Shown here: positions 9,893-18,002 of the stretch, in pieces | How the letters are laid out: each line of letters opens with the position of its first letter | Position numbering within the stretch: the first letter of the stretch is position 1 | Assembly (NCBI GenBank): GCA_964580055.1 | Contig: CAZOJI010000020.1 | Coordinates: forward strand, 13,078 to 77,077 | Length of the DNA stretch: 64,000 nt | From: JBDGYW01 sp964580055 | GTDB lineage: Bacteria; Gemmatimonadota; Gemmatimonadetes; Gemmatimonadales; GWC2-71-9 | Direction: 5' to 3' | Program-made: the position numbers and the translations under genes | Notes under the pieces: generated by a model | What the model saw: only the letters and a program-made list of their open reading frames with translations | Told to the model about the DNA's origin: nothing | The model's database searches: none

Positions 9893-10651
9893 ATGTCGCT
9901 GCAAGAGCGCATCAAGGTCTTGGCGGGTGCTCTCGAATACCCGAACGAGGAGCGTTTACAACTCGAGCGGCTGATGACTCTGTTCTGTGAATTGCCGCCG
10001 CCACCTGATCCCGGTGGCCACTTTCCGGATTACCATATGCTCAAACACAGGTTCCTCGAACGCATAGAAGGAGACGAACCCGATGCGCTCGAGGAGGCGT
10101 TCCTGAATCTCTATGCTCATCTCCACATGAACGAAGCCAGGTACACCCAGGAAGAAAGGGAGCGGTTGGACGAGGCGGGAGGTTACTGGGCACACGCCGG
10201 CGGGTTGAGTCCGATACTCAAAGCCGGCCCCTGGATTTCGCCCGCCACCGTCAGCGCCGATCTGGGAGCGGGGAACGGGTTGCAGGGGCTTCTCCTCCAA
10301 TCCCTATATCCGCACCAGTTGACCATCCAATACGAGATTTCCAGCGACATGGTAGCCGTGGGCCAAAGGCTGCAAGAATGGCTCGGCATAGCCGAAGAAC
10401 GGGTTGAATGGATCGTTGGGGACGTCTGCGACCAGGTCTTCGAAGATATCGATTTCTACTATCTGTATCGTCCCGTCCGCCCGGAAACAGAGCGGGGGGA
10501 AGCGTTCTACGAGAATTTGGCGGAGATGTTGGACTGGGGAGGACAGCCGGTGGTAATCTTCAGTATTGCGGACTGCCTCGAGCAGTTCCTGTCGCGGAGG
10601 TTCAAGACTTTCTACTACGATGGACACTTGACCTGCTTCAGATCGATTTAG
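9893..10651 (+). CDS. Class I SAM-dependent methyltransferase-like protein
   Basis: 252 residues. After a helical N-terminal 115 residues comes a Rossmann core with motif I ADLGAGNGLQG near 122, an acidic strand end (IQYEISSDMVAVGQ) suited to ribose binding, and a motif-IV-like strand DFYYLYRPVRP. The product strand and C-terminal sheet follow (QPVVIFSIADC). It begins five bases after the TPR gene, so it belongs to the same transcription unit as the radical SAM enzyme. A methyltransferase next to a B12 radical SAM enzyme suggests stepwise tailoring of one small molecule or peptide, but no biosynthetic scaffold gene is nearby. The acceptor is unknown. Confidence 0.72.
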   Translation: MSLQERIKVLAGALEYPNEERLQLERLMTLFCELPPPPDPGGHFPDYHMLKHRFLERIEGDEPDALEEAFLNLYAHLHMNEARYTQEERERLDEAGGYWAHAGGLSPILKAGPWISPATVSADLGAGNGLQGLLLQSLYPHQLTIQYEISSDMVAVGQRLQEWLGIAEERVEWIVGDVCDQVFEDIDFYYLYRPVRPETERGEAFYENLAEMLDWGGQPVVIFSIADCLEQFLSRRFKTFYYDGHLTCFRSI

Positions 10652-10740
10652 TCAACCAAAGACTGTCTCCTGAACCAATTCGCAATCAACCGTACCTGCC
10701 GATATCTTAGCGTCATTCGAGAACAAACGGAGATACAGCC

Positions 10741-12657
10741 ATGAAGAAGATGTGTGTCTGCCTGATTCTGGCCGCGGCGCTCTCGGCGCCACTTTCGTCA
10801 GTTGTCACGGCCCAGTCGTTTCCCGAGTCCGATCAGGACACGACCATGTATACAGTGCGAGGCGAGCGTCACGGAGTGAGCTTCTTTCGCCAGCACCGGT
10901 TCGAAGGTGTCGAGTACGAGGCCGGGGAAACATTGACCTTCGATCGTTATCACACGGTCGACGTCATGTATGAATGGCTGGAGCGTTGGGCGGAGCAATA
11001 CCCGAATCTCGTTGATCTCTACGAGGTAGCGAAGAGCTTCGAGGGACGCCCCATAATGCAGGTAACTCTCACGAACAAGGAGACCGGCGCGGCGGTCGAC
11101 AAGCCTGCTTCGTACTTCGAAGGCGGCCGGCACAGCGGCGAGGTCACGAGCAGCGAATCAGCGCTGTGGTTGATACAGCATCTCCTGGAAAACTACGGTG
11201 AAGATAGGGAGATCACGGAGTTCCTGGACACGCGGGCCATGTATGTCCGGCCTGAAAACAACCCGGACGGCGCCAATCTCTACCTCTTCACGGCACAATC
11301 TAACCGCAGTACGTTGCGCCCGCACGACAACGATCGCGACGGGCTTCTCGACGAGGACTCCCCTGACGATCTGGATGGCGACGGAGTCATCCATAGTATT
11401 CGCTATCGGCCCCGGCCCGGGACCGACGACGAAGCGAATTACGTGTTGGACGACCGAGATCCTTCAGGACGGCTGATGCGGCGCGCCAGAGATGGGGAGG
11501 AAGGCGAATGGCTCGTCATATCGGAGGGCGTAGACAACGACGGTGACGGAGACTTCAACGAGGACGGGATCGGAGGGTTGGATCTGCATCGCAACTATCC
11601 TGAGAACTGGCGGCCGGGCGTGGGAGGTGACGAGACCGGTAGGGGGTACACACAGTACGGAGCCGGGGCATTCCCACTGAGTGAAATCGAGACACGCGCG
11701 ACCGTGCTGTTCCTACTCTCGCACCCCAACGTCTCCGTGGTCAACTCCATGGATACACGGGTACCCATGCACCTGCGGCCGCCGTCAACCTCCAGAAGCT
11801 CTGAGCGGATGTATCCGGAGGACCTCGCCTATTATGAGATGTTCGACAGTATCGGCACGGACCTCACCGGTTATCCTTGGGCGGGCGATGTGTATTACGA
11901 CTACCGAATGCGCGTGCCGGTGAATCCGTTTACCGGCGATTCGGCCAGTCCGGGGCCGCTGTTTGGGCATAGCCCGGATTTCGGATACTGGTACTACGGC
12001 TCAATCTGGTACGGGGACGAGTTGTGGAACGGTGGCGCCATGGAGGATTACAACCACGACGGGCTGCGAGACCAGGTCGATGCCCTGATCTGGGACGATC
12101 AAGCCAACGACGGAGAAGGCTTCCGGGAGTGGGAGCCCTTCACCCACCCGACACTGGGCGAGGTCGAGATTGGAGGTTTCCATCCCAAGTTCTTCTCGCA
12201 AAACGGACCGACGCACCAGTTGGAGAGATGGGCCAGGAATCAGGGACTGTTCAATCTCACAATGTCGCAGCACCTCCCGTTGATAGATGATGTGGACACG
12301 CAAGTGCGAAACCACAGAGACGGCGACGACACCAACTACGAAGTGACCGTGAGCTGGGTCAACAGTGGGGGACTGCCTACCGCGCTACGCCAGGCACAGC
12401 TGGTCAAGATCGTTCGGGAGGATCGTGTCCGACTCGAGTTTGCCGATTCGCTCACGGAAGGTGAATCTCCGCGACTCAGTATTGTGAAACCCTCGGGGGA
12501 CGATAAGGTCATTCATGCCGGATGGACGGAACCTGGAGAGCGCAAGTCGGTGACCTTCGAGGTGCGGATTCATGGTATCTCGAATGTCGAGGGGGAGGTG
12601 CATGTCTTGTCCACGCGGGGTGGACTGGTCAAAGTACCTCTGCGTTTGGGCCGTTGA
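10741..12657 (+). CDS. Secreted M14-family zinc carboxypeptidase with Ca-binding-like inserts
   Basis: 638 residues with a Sec signal peptide (about 1-25, ending near VVTAQS). The zinc-ligand pair is in GGRHSGEVTS (His131, Glu134), and the substrate-binding Asn/Arg region appears as DLHRNYPENW near 281. Two Asp-rich loops, NDRDGLLDEDSPDDLDGDG and NDGDGDFNEDG, sit between them and look like EF-hand or thrombospondin type-3 calcium sites. A beta-rich C-terminal domain of about 130 residues ends the protein. M14 enzymes remove C-terminal residues from peptides. The usual third zinc ligand (His in a S-x-H-S setting) is not obvious; the aligned stretch reads VVNSMDT. A CGGAGA ribosome-binding site precedes the ATG. 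Confidence 0.85.
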   Translation: MKKMCVCLILAAALSAPLSSVVTAQSFPESDQDTTMYTVRGERHGVSFFRQHRFEGVEYEAGETLTFDRYHTVDVMYEWLERWAEQYPNLVDLYEVAKSFEGRPIMQVTLTNKETGAAVDKPASYFEGGRHSGEVTSSESALWLIQHLLENYGEDREITEFLDTRAMYVRPENNPDGANLYLFTAQSNRSTLRPHDNDRDGLLDEDSPDDLDGDGVIHSIRYRPRPGTDDEANYVLDDRDPSGRLMRRARDGEEGEWLVISEGVDNDGDGDFNEDGIGGLDLHRNYPENWRPGVGGDETGRGYTQYGAGAFPLSEIETRATVLFLLSHPNVSVVNSMDTRVPMHLRPPSTSRSSERMYPEDLAYYEMFDSIGTDLTGYPWAGDVYYDYRMRVPVNPFTGDSASPGPLFGHSPDFGYWYYGSIWYGDELWNGGAMEDYNHDGLRDQVDALIWDDQANDGEGFREWEPFTHPTLGEVEIGGFHPKFFSQNGPTHQLERWARNQGLFNLTMSQHLPLIDDVDTQVRNHRDGDDTNYEVTVSWVNSGGLPTALRQAQLVKIVREDRVRLEFADSLTEGESPRLSIVKPSGDDKVIHAGWTEPGERKSVTFEVRIHGISNVEGEVHVLSTRGGLVKVPLRLGR

Positions 12658-12733
12658 GAAGCGGAGCTGGAATTTCGCAGGCAAGTTCGCGCATGAACTT
12701 TTTGAAATCAAAAAACCAAAGGAAAGGCGAGAG

Positions 12734-12943
12734 ATGTCAGATCACGTATACAAAACGACCGAGGTTGTGGGATCGTCGAAAAAGAGCATTGAGGATGCGG
12801 TGCACAATGCGGTGAACCGCACAGCCAAAACTGTGCGCAACATGCGTTGGATGGAGGTACAAGAGATCCGCGGGCACATCGACGAACAGGAACTCGCTCA
12901 TTGGCAGGTGAGCGTAAAGATAGGATTCACTGTGGATGATTGA
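12734..12943 (+). CDS. Dodecin
   Basis: 69 residues matching dodecins over their full length: VYKTTEVVGSSKKSIEDAV, then the flavin-stacking tryptophan in NMRWMEVQEIRG, then the final strand HWQVSVKIGFTV. Dodecins form hollow dodecamers that bind riboflavin, FMN or related flavins and buffer them in the cytoplasm. I chose the ATG at 12734, which is preceded by AAGGCGAGAG. The longer open frame upstream runs into the end of the M14 gene and does not look coding. It stands alone, 76 bases after the peptidase. The window also encodes flavoproteins (RnfG, RnfD, ApbE), which is consistent with but does not prove a shared flavin economy. Confidence 0.9.
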   Translation: MSDHVYKTTEVVGSSKKSIEDAVHNAVNRTAKTVRNMRWMEVQEIRGHIDEQELAHWQVSVKIGFTVDD

Positions 12944-12986
12944 GACGTCGACCACACTGGCGTTCATCAACTGTAGCTAGTGGCAG

Positions 12987-13032
12987 AGTGCGGCGAGAGG
13001 CGGCACATTTCGTCACCGCTTCCCGCCGCACT
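12987..13032. terminator. Inverted repeat between convergent genes
   Basis: A perfect 9-base inverted repeat, AGTGCGGCG at 12987-12995 and CGCCGCACT at 13024-13032, is separated by 28 bases. It lies in the 99-base gap between dodecin (plus strand) and the BNR protein gene (minus strand). There is no T-tract on either side, so if it terminates transcription it is not a classical intrinsic terminator. Confidence 0.3.
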
Positions 13033-13042
13033 GGGCTTCCTC

Positions 13043-16000
13043 TCAGAGACAGCCCTCGATCTCAGCGTCGAGAATCCTCCGTACCTGCGGTCTCAAGCGG
13101 CGGATCCAGTCTTCGTAGTAAACCTGCTGTGAGCGTTGGTCAGCAGTAAAGGGGGCAGGCCATTCGGCGACTTGGCCGTATAGCCTCGTGAGGCGACTGC
13201 CGAGTTCCTCGACCAGCGGTTCGACCTCCTCGAGATTCCTGATGAGGTTGGTGTTCCGCGCCTCGTCGCATTCCGGAAGTTCGTCCAGACTCCTTCTCAC
13301 CTGGTTTACGCTGTCAGCAACGAGCAGGAAATCGCGGACTGTGTGCGCAAGGTCCTGAACGTCCGCGTACCACTGGTTGCGTACGGCGTGAGACACGGTG
13401 ATGCGCGGGTCATCCCTGACTTCCAGTCGCCGTTCGAGAACTCTGCCATCCACGGTGAGCCGAACCGTGTAGAAGCCGGGCATTGCCCACGGCCCGGATG
13501 GCTCACGGTTCCCGGTACCGTCAGGATCGGGCGGTCCCAAGTTGGCGTGGCGAAGGTCCCAGACCACGCGGTTGAGACCCGCGTCTGACGTGGCCGCCAC
13601 GTGAGCAACCTCATCACCCAACCGATCTACTATGGAAATAGCGACGTTGGCCGAATCGTGCGCTTCCCTCAGGTAATAATCGAATATGGCACCATGGGGT
13701 GGATTCTCACCGCGGAAAACCATATCCCCCGTGTGACCGCCTTCTCTCTGGTAGCGGATCATCTCGGCGGGTTCTGTGGTGAACAGAAAAGCCTCGGATG
13801 TGAGCACATCGGGAGTCAGTTCCTGCAACATATTGATGTTGTCGAGGATCCAGATTCCGCGGCTGTGCGTGCCGAGCACCAGGTCGTTGTCGCGCGGGTG
13901 GACCACCAAGTCGTTGAATGCCATAGTGGGCATGTTGCCCTTCAACTCGACCCAATGCGATCCTCCGTCGATTGAATAGAACAGCCCCAGCTCGGTCCCG
14001 AGATAAAGAACGTTGGGATTCCTCGTATCCTCTCGGATGGTGCGCGCCACCCTGTCCTGGGGAAGATCTCCCGCAATGGAAACCCAGCTACGTCCACGAT
14101 CCGTGGACTTGTACACGTAGTTGGCGTAGTCGTCGTTGCGGTAGTTGTTGCTCGTGAGGTACACGGTGTTCTCATCGTACCTCGACGGTTCGATGTTGGA
14201 TATCCAACTCGACCTAGGCAGACCCTGCAGACGATCGACGACGTTGGTCCAGTTTCCGCCGTCGTCCTCCGACACCTGGACGTTGCCGTCATCCGTGCCC
14301 GCGTAGAGCAACCCCTTCACTACAGGAGACTCTGCGATCGCTGTGAGGGTTGGGTAGTACGGTATTCCATCGTCCAGCGAGAGCGTAGAGTCGTGAGCGC
14401 GCTGCCCCATGACCGTGAGCTCGCGCCGATTGACCCCGGTAGTGAGGTCCCCAAGCGATACCCACGTGTTCCCACGGTCGGTGCTCTTCCAGATCTGGTT
14501 TGTGCCCGCATAGAGAGTGTTGTTGTCGTGTACCGAGAGCCAAAAAGGACCGTCCCAGTTGGCTGGAGCCATGGCATTGCCCAACTCGGGCTCCGGAAGA
14601 CCGGGGCCCCACGCGTCCCAGTTTCGCCGCGCGCGGATGGCTCCTCTCGGGTTGTCGGGCCTGATCCAAGTGCGCGCGCCGCTCTCGAGATCCACGCGTG
14701 ACAGGCCCAGGTACTGGGATTCGGTGTACAACGTCTCGTTGTCCGTAGTGTCCACGAGGTTCACAAACCCGTCTCCGCCGCCTGTTTTGATCCAGTCCTC
14801 GAAGAGGACTCCATCGGATCGGTAGGTCGCGCTCGGTCCCATCCAGCTCCCGTTGTCCTGAAGGCCCCCGTAGACCCAATAGGGCTTCCGCATGTCTACG
14901 TTCACGTGATAGAACTGACTGACAGGGAGGTGGGTCATATACAACCAGGTGAGCCCTCGATCGTACGATATCCCCAGGCCGCCGTCATCGGCCTTCATCA
15001 CATGCCGCGAGTCATGCGGATTCACCCACACCAAACGATCGTCGCCGTGCAGCGACTGACGCGGACGGGTGAACGTCCTTCCACCGTCGTCCGAAAAGCT
15101 GTAGCTGTTGACCATGTAGATGCGCTGGTCGTCATTTGGATCCACCAAGGGCTGGCTGGCGTACATGGGCCGCGGATTCCAATCACTCATGTGCTCCCAC
15201 GTCTCACCCTTGTCTTCCGAACGATAGATACCGGCGCGGCGCTCTCCATAGGCGGTTGAGGCGTTGTAGCGCCAACCCTGTTCGACCGAGACGTAGACGA
15301 TGTTCGGATCGGACCGGTAGATAGAGATTCCAATTCGGCCAATATCGCCTTCAGGCAGGCCGTCGGTCAGCTCGGTCCAACTGTTGCCTCCATCCACGGA
15401 CTTGTAGAGCCCACTCCCCGGACCGCCGCCGTGGAATCCGAAAGGCCGGCGTCGCCTTTGGTACTTAGCCGCGTAGATGATGTCGGGATCTGAGTGATCG
15501 ATCGCCACGTCCACGACGCCGGTGTTTTCGTCGCCTTCCAGGACGCGCCTCCAATTGGCACCTCCGTCATTTGTCATATATAGGCCGCGCTCATCATTGG
15601 GACCCCAGAGGTGCCCCATGGCAGCCACGTATACGATGTCGGAATTGCTGGGATGAAGAGCGATTCTACCAACGTGGTGGCTGTCGCGAAGGCCCATGTT
15701 GGTCCAGCTTTCTCCGCCATCCGTGGACTTGTAGACGCCGTCGCCCCATGAGGAGCTCTGCCGGCTGGCCCGCTCGCCTGTGCCGACCCAAACGATGTTC
15801 GTGTCGACCTGGTGGACGGCAACGTCGCCGACTGAATGCGTTCCCTCATTCTCGAACACCGGTGTCAAAACGATGCCGTTGTTGGTGGTTTTCCAGACGC
15901 CCCCCGTGGCCGAAGCCACGTAGAAGGTGTACGGGTTCACATTCGTTACCGCGATATCGACTATGCGGCCGCTCATGGTCGCGGGGCCGATGGTACGAAA

Positions 16001-16120
16001 TTCGAGGTTGGCTACGTTCCTGGCGCTTACGTCTTGTGCGGCCGTATCGATTGGTGCGATCACGGCCATTAGAGCTGGAACTGCCAACGCCCAACAGAAT
16101 TGGTAAAGGCGGGTGTGCAT
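13043..16120 (-). CDS. Secreted sortilin/BNR-repeat beta-propeller protein
   Basis: 1025 residues from the ATG at 16120, which opens a clear Sec signal peptide ending near IDTAAQ. Most of the protein is a ten-bladed-type propeller built from BNR/Asp-box units (SxDxGxxW, for example STDGGESW, SVDGGNSW, SEDKGETW, STDRGNTW, SEDDGGNW, STDRGRSW, SIDGGSHW). This pattern is usually annotated as VPS10/sortilin-like or glycosyl hydrolase. After the propeller comes a beta-sandwich region (about 800-890), then a C-terminal helical region of about 120 residues. Enzymatic function cannot be inferred from Asp-boxes alone. These proteins are commonly secreted or surface-bound. The 205 bases upstream contain an octamer tandem repeat. 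Confidence 0.88.
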   Translation of the reverse strand: MHTRLYQFCWALAVPALMAVIAPIDTAAQDVSARNVANLEFRTIGPATMSGRIVDIAVTNVNPYTFYVASATGGVWKTTNNGIVLTPVFENEGTHSVGDVAVHQVDTNIVWVGTGERASRQSSSWGDGVYKSTDGGESWTNMGLRDSHHVGRIALHPSNSDIVYVAAMGHLWGPNDERGLYMTNDGGANWRRVLEGDENTGVVDVAIDHSDPDIIYAAKYQRRRRPFGFHGGGPGSGLYKSVDGGNSWTELTDGLPEGDIGRIGISIYRSDPNIVYVSVEQGWRYNASTAYGERRAGIYRSEDKGETWEHMSDWNPRPMYASQPLVDPNDDQRIYMVNSYSFSDDGGRTFTRPRQSLHGDDRLVWVNPHDSRHVMKADDGGLGISYDRGLTWLYMTHLPVSQFYHVNVDMRKPYWVYGGLQDNGSWMGPSATYRSDGVLFEDWIKTGGGDGFVNLVDTTDNETLYTESQYLGLSRVDLESGARTWIRPDNPRGAIRARRNWDAWGPGLPEPELGNAMAPANWDGPFWLSVHDNNTLYAGTNQIWKSTDRGNTWVSLGDLTTGVNRRELTVMGQRAHDSTLSLDDGIPYYPTLTAIAESPVVKGLLYAGTDDGNVQVSEDDGGNWTNVVDRLQGLPRSSWISNIEPSRYDENTVYLTSNNYRNDDYANYVYKSTDRGRSWVSIAGDLPQDRVARTIREDTRNPNVLYLGTELGLFYSIDGGSHWVELKGNMPTMAFNDLVVHPRDNDLVLGTHSRGIWILDNINMLQELTPDVLTSEAFLFTTEPAEMIRYQREGGHTGDMVFRGENPPHGAIFDYYLREAHDSANVAISIVDRLGDEVAHVAATSDAGLNRVVWDLRHANLGPPDPDGTGNREPSGPWAMPGFYTVRLTVDGRVLERRLEVRDDPRITVSHAVRNQWYADVQDLAHTVRDFLLVADSVNQVRRSLDELPECDEARNTNLIRNLEEVEPLVEELGSRLTRLYGQVAEWPAPFTADQRSQQVYYEDWIRRLRPQVRRILDAEIEGCL

Positions 16121-16210
16121 GGGATTCAAATCCTCGCTGGTCCTCGTTGTTCTGGTGTCAGGTTCCGTCTTCTTGTCGGTAGCTGAATAATGCTGAAGGT
16201 ATCTCGTAGG

Positions 16211-16242
16211 GCGGTAGGGCGGTAGGACGGTAGGTCGGTAGG
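16211..16242 (+). repeat. Octamer tandem repeat NCGGTAGG, four copies
   Basis: Four head-to-tail 8-base units read GCGGTAGG, GCGGTAGG, ACGGTAGG, TCGGTAGG; only the first base varies. A degraded fifth unit (TCGTAGG) precedes the array. It sits in the 205-base gap between the second radical SAM gene and the BNR-protein gene, about 90 bases upstream of the latter's start. The same 32-base array occurs at 55255-55286 in the same orientation. Confidence 0.85.
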
Positions 16243-16334
16243 GTCAGGGAGCCAGGAGGCCGCAATTGACACGAACTCGATAGCGGTAGGAGGTCAGCGC
16301 GTACTCTCGATATTTGTTGCAACAGTCAATCGGT

Positions 16335-17870
16335 CTATCCGGCTAACTCCACTGCTTTCAGATACGCGTGTGAGTCGTGATATAGGGCGCCTTTGGGAAG
16401 CCACTCCCAGAACGGACCCAAGTCGTCTTTGATGCGCTGCAGGTAGAAGCTGGGCAACTCGGATGTCTCGCCCTCCAAAAAGCGCCTGATATCGAGATCC
16501 GTTTCGAGCCTGGCTCTCACCATCTTGTGGTAATTGATGCGACCTTGGCCTTCGCCGGTTCGCGCCCTGACGATGTTTAGAATCCTGGGGATGGTTGACT
16601 TCACTGCCTTGAACCGGTTGTAGGTGGCACGCCACGAGAACGAGTGTTCCTTGAGGTCTATGATGCGGTCGTAGAACTCCGGCCACGTGTAGTGCAGCGG
16701 CTTTACATTCATCACGTGGTTGTTGTTGAGCAGGTGAAATGGAACGGGCAAGATTCTGCCGCTGCGCTGATACTCCAAGTTGAGTGGCGCCGCCTGCCCG
16801 AAAGCGGAGAGTAGAGAATATGCGGGAAACGCAGTCGGGGAACGATCCAAAAACCGTTTCGTCAGCTCGAATGGCTCCGCTCCCTCATCGGTGTCCAGGC
16901 CGAGCACGAAGTTGGCCTGGAGATACGGCACGTACTGCGTGACCATGTTTACGTGTTCGACTACCTGATCGAGCTTATCCGCTCCCTGGGCTGCACCGGT
17001 CTTGGATTTGCCCCCCATGTCGTACCACGACTCTATGCCAGGGAGGAGCGCGATGAAACCGTTACGCTTCAGTCGCTTCATATGCTCTTCGGTCAGTATG
17101 GCAAGCGTGCTCTCGGCTATGAAGTCGATACTGTTGGGCGGAACCGCTTCCTCAATGGCGCCGAGCATCTCGTCGAACCGGATGCCGAAATTCGGATCGT
17201 GCCAGCCCACGTGAGGTCGCTTGTACTTGGTAAGCAGAAACCGAAGATCGGCTTTGATCGCGTCCAGGTCCAATGGCTGATAAGGTACGGAAGAATCTAT
17301 GCAGAAGCTGCATGAGTACGGGCATCCTATGGAGCCCAACATGGGCACGATCTTGAAAAACCTGGCCTTTGCAAGGGTCTGCTCTATGAACTTCCAGCGT
17401 TCCCGCACCCCGGGGAGGTGTTTGGGCTGCTCTCTTGCGCACAGATGGACTCCCTCCGGCCGATGCTGTGAGGCGTCGCGGAGCAAATCGCCGATCACGG
17501 TCTTGTCGGTAAACCCCAGTACGTAGTCGAAGTACTTCTGTGCGTCCTGCGGATAGCAACGAGCGTGGGGGCCTCCCAGGGCTGTGACGGCGCCCCTGGT
17601 TCGGAACAGGTTGCTCAGCGCATACGCGAGCTGAGCGGCATGCGTGAATGCGCCGATGATCACCAGGTCGACGTCTTTGGGCAACTCCTCGAAGAGGTCC
17701 TCGAAACCGGTATAGCAGATAAAGGTGACGTCGTGGCCTTCCTCTTCGCACCAATGCGCCACTATCTGAGCCATTACGCCGGCCAGGTTCGCATGCATCA
17801 GCCGTCCGTAAAGCGAACGGGTGGGGTTTCTCGTTGCAAGGTCTATGATACCAATATGGAGCTTCCGCAC
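16335..17870 (-). CDS. B12-binding domain radical SAM protein (second copy type)
   Basis: 511 residues from the GTG at 17870, preceded by TGGGGGC; a TTG 16 codons earlier (17918) is also open. Residues 1-170 form a cobalamin-binding-type domain (HIGIIDLATRNPT at the start, ALGGPHARCY later). The radical SAM [4Fe-4S] ligands lie in GSIGCPYSCSFCIDS (CxxxCxxC from about Cys183). A C-terminal region of about 130 residues has no recognisable domain. It is not closely similar to the enzyme at 6.9 kb, and unlike that one it has no adjacent methyltransferase or TPR partner on its strand. Substrate unknown. Confidence 0.88.
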   Translation of the reverse strand: MRKLHIGIIDLATRNPTRSLYGRLMHANLAGVMAQIVAHWCEEEGHDVTFICYTGFEDLFEELPKDVDLVIIGAFTHAAQLAYALSNLFRTRGAVTALGGPHARCYPQDAQKYFDYVLGFTDKTVIGDLLRDASQHRPEGVHLCAREQPKHLPGVRERWKFIEQTLAKARFFKIVPMLGSIGCPYSCSFCIDSSVPYQPLDLDAIKADLRFLLTKYKRPHVGWHDPNFGIRFDEMLGAIEEAVPPNSIDFIAESTLAILTEEHMKRLKRNGFIALLPGIESWYDMGGKSKTGAAQGADKLDQVVEHVNMVTQYVPYLQANFVLGLDTDEGAEPFELTKRFLDRSPTAFPAYSLLSAFGQAAPLNLEYQRSGRILPVPFHLLNNNHVMNVKPLHYTWPEFYDRIIDLKEHSFSWRATYNRFKAVKSTIPRILNIVRARTGEGQGRINYHKMVRARLETDLDIRRFLEGETSELPSFYLQRIKDDLGPFWEWLPKGALYHDSHAYLKAVELAG

Positions 17871-18002
17871 TGTGCCCCCAGGGGCAAAAGATTTGTTAAG
17901 GTCCACGCTCAACGACAATAGCGCAAGAGCCTGACCCCGATCGTCGTTACCAAGGTGTTACCAAAGCATCACAATGGTATTCCGTGGGACAGCGCAGGGA
18001 TT

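Noticed and set aside
12572..12733. Longer dodecin start 54 codons upstream
   Set aside because: It would overlap the M14 gene and add a tail unlike any dodecin; the ATG at 12734 gives the standard length.
16211..16242. Octamer array as a CRISPR remnant
   Set aside because: Units are 8 bases with no spacers and no cas genes in the window.
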